From assembly GCA_900316565.1 (NCBI GenBank), contig ONDK01000002.1, forward strand, positions 1 to 64,000: a stretch of 64,000 nucleotides of DNA, given 5' to 3'. The translations under genes and the position numbers were made by a program. How positions within the stretch are numbered: position 1 is the stretch's first letter; each line of letters begins with the position of its first letter. The notes under the pieces are model-generated. The model did no database searches and was not told the DNA's origin. It saw nothing but the letters and a program-made list of their open reading frames with translations. The stretch comes from an uncultured Prevotella sp. GTDB lineage: Bacteria; Bacteroidota; Bacteroidia; Bacteroidales; Bacteroidaceae. Positions 61,379 through 64,000 of the stretch are shown here, in pieces.

Positions 61379-63688
61379 TTATCTTCTCTTGCCGCCTTTC
61401 TTCCGGCCCTTGCCTCCACGCTTCCTGCCGCCACCGGAGGAGTGACGGTTCTGACGTTCGGGCTCACCTCCGGCCGGACGCTCTACAGCGGCACTGCCAG
61501 CGATGATGAAGTCGAGTTGTTTCTTCTCCAGGTTGGCCTTCGCCACCTGAATACGTATAGGGTCGCCGAGCTGGTATGTGTGATGCCGACGGCGGCCGAC
61601 AAGACAGTAGTTCTTCTCGTCGAAGTCGTAATAGTCGTCATCGAGGTCGCGCATAGGTATCATTCCCTCGCAATGGTTCTCGTCAATCTCAGCGTAGATG
61701 CCATAGCTCTGTATGCCAGAGATATGCGCGTCGAACTCCTCTCCGACCTTGTCGCCCATAAACTCTACCATCTTGTACTTTATAGAGTCGCGCTCTGCGT
61801 TCTGCGCCACCTGCTCCATGTCGGAGCAATGTTCACACAGCTCCTCATATTTATCCTGGTTTGCCGACCGTCCTCCGTTCTGATAGCGCGTCAGAAGGCG
61901 GTGGACCATCGTATCGGGATACCGTCTTATAGGTGAGGTGAAATGAGTGTAGTAGTCGAAAGCCAGTCCGAAGTGTCCGATATTGTGCGTGGAATACTTC
62001 GCCTTCATCATCGACCGCAGTGCGATAGTCTGGATCAGCTTTGCCTCACGCTTGCCTTCCACCTCATCCATGAGGGTGTTCAGCGCACGTGCCGTGGCAC
62101 CCTTGGTGCTCGACGACTTCAGCTTATATCCGAACTTCGCCGAGAACTCTCGGAGGTTCTCAAACTTCTGTGGGTCCGGATTGTCATGGATACGGTATGG
62201 CAACGTCTTGGCTTTCTTGCCCTTGCGGACCTTTCCGACGCTCTCCGCCACCGACTTGTTGGCCAGGAGCATGAACTCCTCAACGAGCTTGTTGGCATCT
62301 TTCGAGCGCTTGAAGTAACAGCGTATAGGCTTACCTTTCTCATCGATGTCGAAGTGGAGCTCCTCAGTATCGAACTTCACGCTACCGTTCTTGAACCTCT
62401 TGGCCCGCAGCTTCTTAGCCAGACGGTCGAGGGTGATGAGCTGGTCGGCGTATTCGCCCTTATATCCCTCCGGACCCGGCGCTGGTGCGGGCTCTCCGGT
62501 TCCGTCGACGACACCGTTGTCCTCCAGAAGCTGCTGCACCTCCTCATAGGCATAGCGGCGGTTCGACTTTATCACCGTGTGGACAAGGCGGAAGGCCTTG
62601 ACGTCGGCATTGTCGTCGAGGTTGAACACGGCACTGTAACAGAGTTTCTCCTCATCCGGGCGAAGGGAGCATACAAAGTTGCAGAGATGTTCCGGGAGCA
62701 TAGGAATGGTACGGTCTACGAGGTATATACTCGTTGCGCGCTTCTGTGCCTCACGGTCTATGATATCGCCTTCCTTAACATAATGGCTCACATCGGCGAT
62801 ATGCACGCCGACCTCCCACAGTCCGTCAGGCAGCCGTTTGATGCTCAGCGCGTCGTCGAAGTCCTTAGCGTCCTTAGGGTCTATGGTACATGTCCACGTA
62901 TCGCGGAAATCCTCCCGCTCGGCGAGGTCTTCCTTCGTCACCTCACCGGTAATCTTCTCGGCAGCCTCCTCTACACGCTTCGGGTATTTGTACGGCAGCC
63001 CGTACTGCGCCAGGATACTGTTCATCTCCACATCGTTGTCGCCGGCCGGTCCGAGCACGTCGATGACCTCACCGACGAGGTTCTTATGGTCGGCGTCGGG
63101 CCACTGCGTGACTCTCACCACCACACGGTCGTCGGTCTTTCCACCCTTCAGCTTCTTCTTAGGGATAAGGATGTCATGGACGAAGAGGTTCTCCTGGGTG
63201 ACGAGGAACGCTATGTCGCGGTCTACACGCAGACGGCCTACAAAGGTATCCTTCTTCCGTTTTAGGATTTCCGTTACCATTGCCTCCTTGATATGCTTCT
63301 GACGGCGTGCCAGGAGCTGCACACGCACGCGGTCGCCGTTGAGTGCCGACATGGAGTTTCGCTCTGAGACGAAGATAGGAGTGCCACCGTCGTCAGGCTG
63401 GAAGGTGTTCTTTCCGTTGGCCTTACGTATGAAGGTGCCCTCCTGAACCTGTCCCTTGGTGTTCAGACGGAAGGCATTGTCGCCGACCTTCGAGAGGAAG
63501 TCGTCCCACGCCATCTCATCCATAGTGTCGATGGCAAGCATCTTCTGCGGATGAGTCGTCAGATGCAGTGCCTTGAATATCTGCTTGAAGCTAAGCGTCT
63601 CGTCGGGTTGCGACTGGAAGAGGGCCACGAGTCTGTCGGCCATCTGCTTCTTTGTGAGACGCTTTCCATTACCTTTTCCTTTTGCCAT
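61379..63688 (-). CDS. rnr: Ribonuclease R
   Basis: 769 residues. A processive 3'-5' exoribonuclease able to digest structured RNA. Domains in order: N-terminal helix-turn-helix-like and cold-shock domains (about 1-240), the RNB catalytic domain with its Asp cluster at 270-279 (TIDPKDAKDFDDAL), an S1 domain near 640-720, and a basic Lys/Arg/Gly tail (last 35 residues). The length and tail are typical. A secreted hypothetical follows by three bases. Confidence 0.96.
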   Translation of the reverse strand: MAKGKGNGKRLTKKQMADRLVALFQSQPDETLSFKQIFKALHLTTHPQKMLAIDTMDEMAWDDFLSKVGDNAFRLNTKGQVQEGTFIRKANGKNTFQPDDGGTPIFVSERNSMSALNGDRVRVQLLARRQKHIKEAMVTEILKRKKDTFVGRLRVDRDIAFLVTQENLFVHDILIPKKKLKGGKTDDRVVVRVTQWPDADHKNLVGEVIDVLGPAGDNDVEMNSILAQYGLPYKYPKRVEEAAEKITGEVTKEDLAEREDFRDTWTCTIDPKDAKDFDDALSIKRLPDGLWEVGVHIADVSHYVKEGDIIDREAQKRATSIYLVDRTIPMLPEHLCNFVCSLRPDEEKLCYSAVFNLDDNADVKAFRLVHTVIKSNRRYAYEEVQQLLEDNGVVDGTGEPAPAPGPEGYKGEYADQLITLDRLAKKLRAKRFKNGSVKFDTEELHFDIDEKGKPIRCYFKRSKDANKLVEEFMLLANKSVAESVGKVRKGKKAKTLPYRIHDNPDPQKFENLREFSAKFGYKLKSSSTKGATARALNTLMDEVEGKREAKLIQTIALRSMMKAKYSTHNIGHFGLAFDYYTHFTSPIRRYPDTMVHRLLTRYQNGGRSANQDKYEELCEHCSDMEQVAQNAERDSIKYKMVEFMGDKVGEEFDAHISGIQSYGIYAEIDENHCEGMIPMRDLDDDYYDFDEKNYCLVGRRRHHTYQLGDPIRIQVAKANLEKKQLDFIIAGSAAVERPAGGEPERQNRHSSGGGRKRGGKGRKKGGKRR

Positions 63689-63912
63689 AGTAGTAAGAAT
63701 TTAGTAAAGGAGCCGGAAGGACGCCAAAGGAAAGCCTACGCAAAGCTATGATGGGGTGATATTTGACCGGAACTGTCGGAAATGACATGTACACTGGTCT
63801 GTATGAAACATAATATCTTCTAAATGTCTCCTTGGCTTACCTTTAACTCCTCTTTAACTTCTTATATGTTTTATATAATTATATTCTGTACGCAAAGTAA
63901 CAAAAAAGTTTG

Positions 63913-63920
63913 TACCTTTG
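63913..63920 (+). promoter_or_regulatory. -7 element of the epimerase gene
   Basis: TACCTTTG, 23 bases before the ATG at 63944; no clear -33 TTTG. Confidence 0.6.
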
Positions 63921-63943
63921 CAAACAAATCACGTGAAATCTTA

Positions 63944-64000
63944 ATGAAAAAAATATTAATAACCGGCGCTTCGGGCTTCATCGGCTCTTTCATCGTTGAG
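63944..64000 (+). CDS. NAD(P)-dependent epimerase/dehydratase family protein (5' end only)
   Basis: Only the first 19 codons are in the window: MKKILITGASGFIGSFIVE. This is the Rossmann start with the GxSGFIG nucleotide-binding loop of extended SDR enzymes such as sugar-nucleotide epimerases. The substrate cannot be told. It is divergent from rnr. Confidence 0.8.
   Translation, partial: MKKILITGASGFIGSFIVE

Noticed and set aside
61943..63265. 440-codon open frame antisense to rnr
   Set aside because: It is a by-product of codon use in rnr; the composition is odd and no family is recognisable, while rnr is certain.

Overview
The window looks like chromosomal DNA of a Prevotellaceae-type member of the Bacteroidetes. 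Three things point there. The promoters have the phylum's -33 TTTG / -7 TAnnTTTG form, best seen before tRNA-Arg, hup, argS, tRNA-Leu, kduI and the fructan regulator. A SusC/SusD polysaccharide locus with a hybrid two-component regulator is present. So are family markers such as DUF4249, DUF4230, DUF3108, secDF fusion, and a FecR/STN-TonB cassette. About 48 protein genes, two tRNAs and no rRNA or phage were found, and no intact insertion sequence.

Layout. 1-4.9 kb is gene-poor: an acyltransferase, a family 2 glycosyltransferase and an RNase H-like protein sit among many dispersed non-coding repeats. 4.9-20.1 kb is housekeeping: argS, a MATE pump, a UPF1-like helicase, an esterase-like hydrolase, a SpoU methyltransferase overlapping sufE, a U32 protein, a C1-type lipoprotein peptidase, DUF3108, an Ig-like lipoprotein and a GH3-family acyl-adenylase. 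20.1-21.1 kb holds repeats, a 43-bp tandem array and tRNA-Arg(CCT). An ADP-ribosylglycohydrolase follows.

22-33.5 kb is a compact fructan utilisation locus, all on the minus strand. The regulator gene comes first, then susC, susD and GH32, then an MFS sugar transporter and a PfkB fructokinase behind their own candidate promoter. Together they would bind and import fructan, cleave it in the periplasm, carry fructose inward and phosphorylate it. The regulator keeps its sensor, phospho-acceptor, receiver and AraC parts but appears to lack the ATP-binding kinase domain.

33.6-43.3 kb: secDF, an endonuclease/exonuclease/phosphatase-family membrane protein, rhomboid protease, hup, an ECF sigma factor with no anti-sigma neighbour, then acpP-fabF-rnc. 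43.7-46 kb: kduI, kduD and superoxide reductase. 46.3-52.3 kb: a TonB receptor with a signalling STN domain, DUF4249, a FecR anti-sigma-like protein without an adjacent sigma, a beta-barrel protein and a BACON-like lipoprotein. 52.5-64 kb: two lipoproteins (one an amidase), metG, two DUF4230 proteins, comM, a TlpA-like lipoprotein whose CXXC is replaced by SXXS, tRNA-Leu(TAA), a secreted hypothetical, rnr, and the start of an epimerase gene.

The most unusual material is non-coding: at least two families of small non-autonomous elements with terminal inverted repeats and target duplications, caught inserted into other repeats; a hairpin repeat family that recurs at 0.8, 3.0, 3.6, 20.4, 40.2 and 52.4 kb; a 43-bp tandem array; and a 7-bp array. 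No complete new defence or biosynthetic system was seen.
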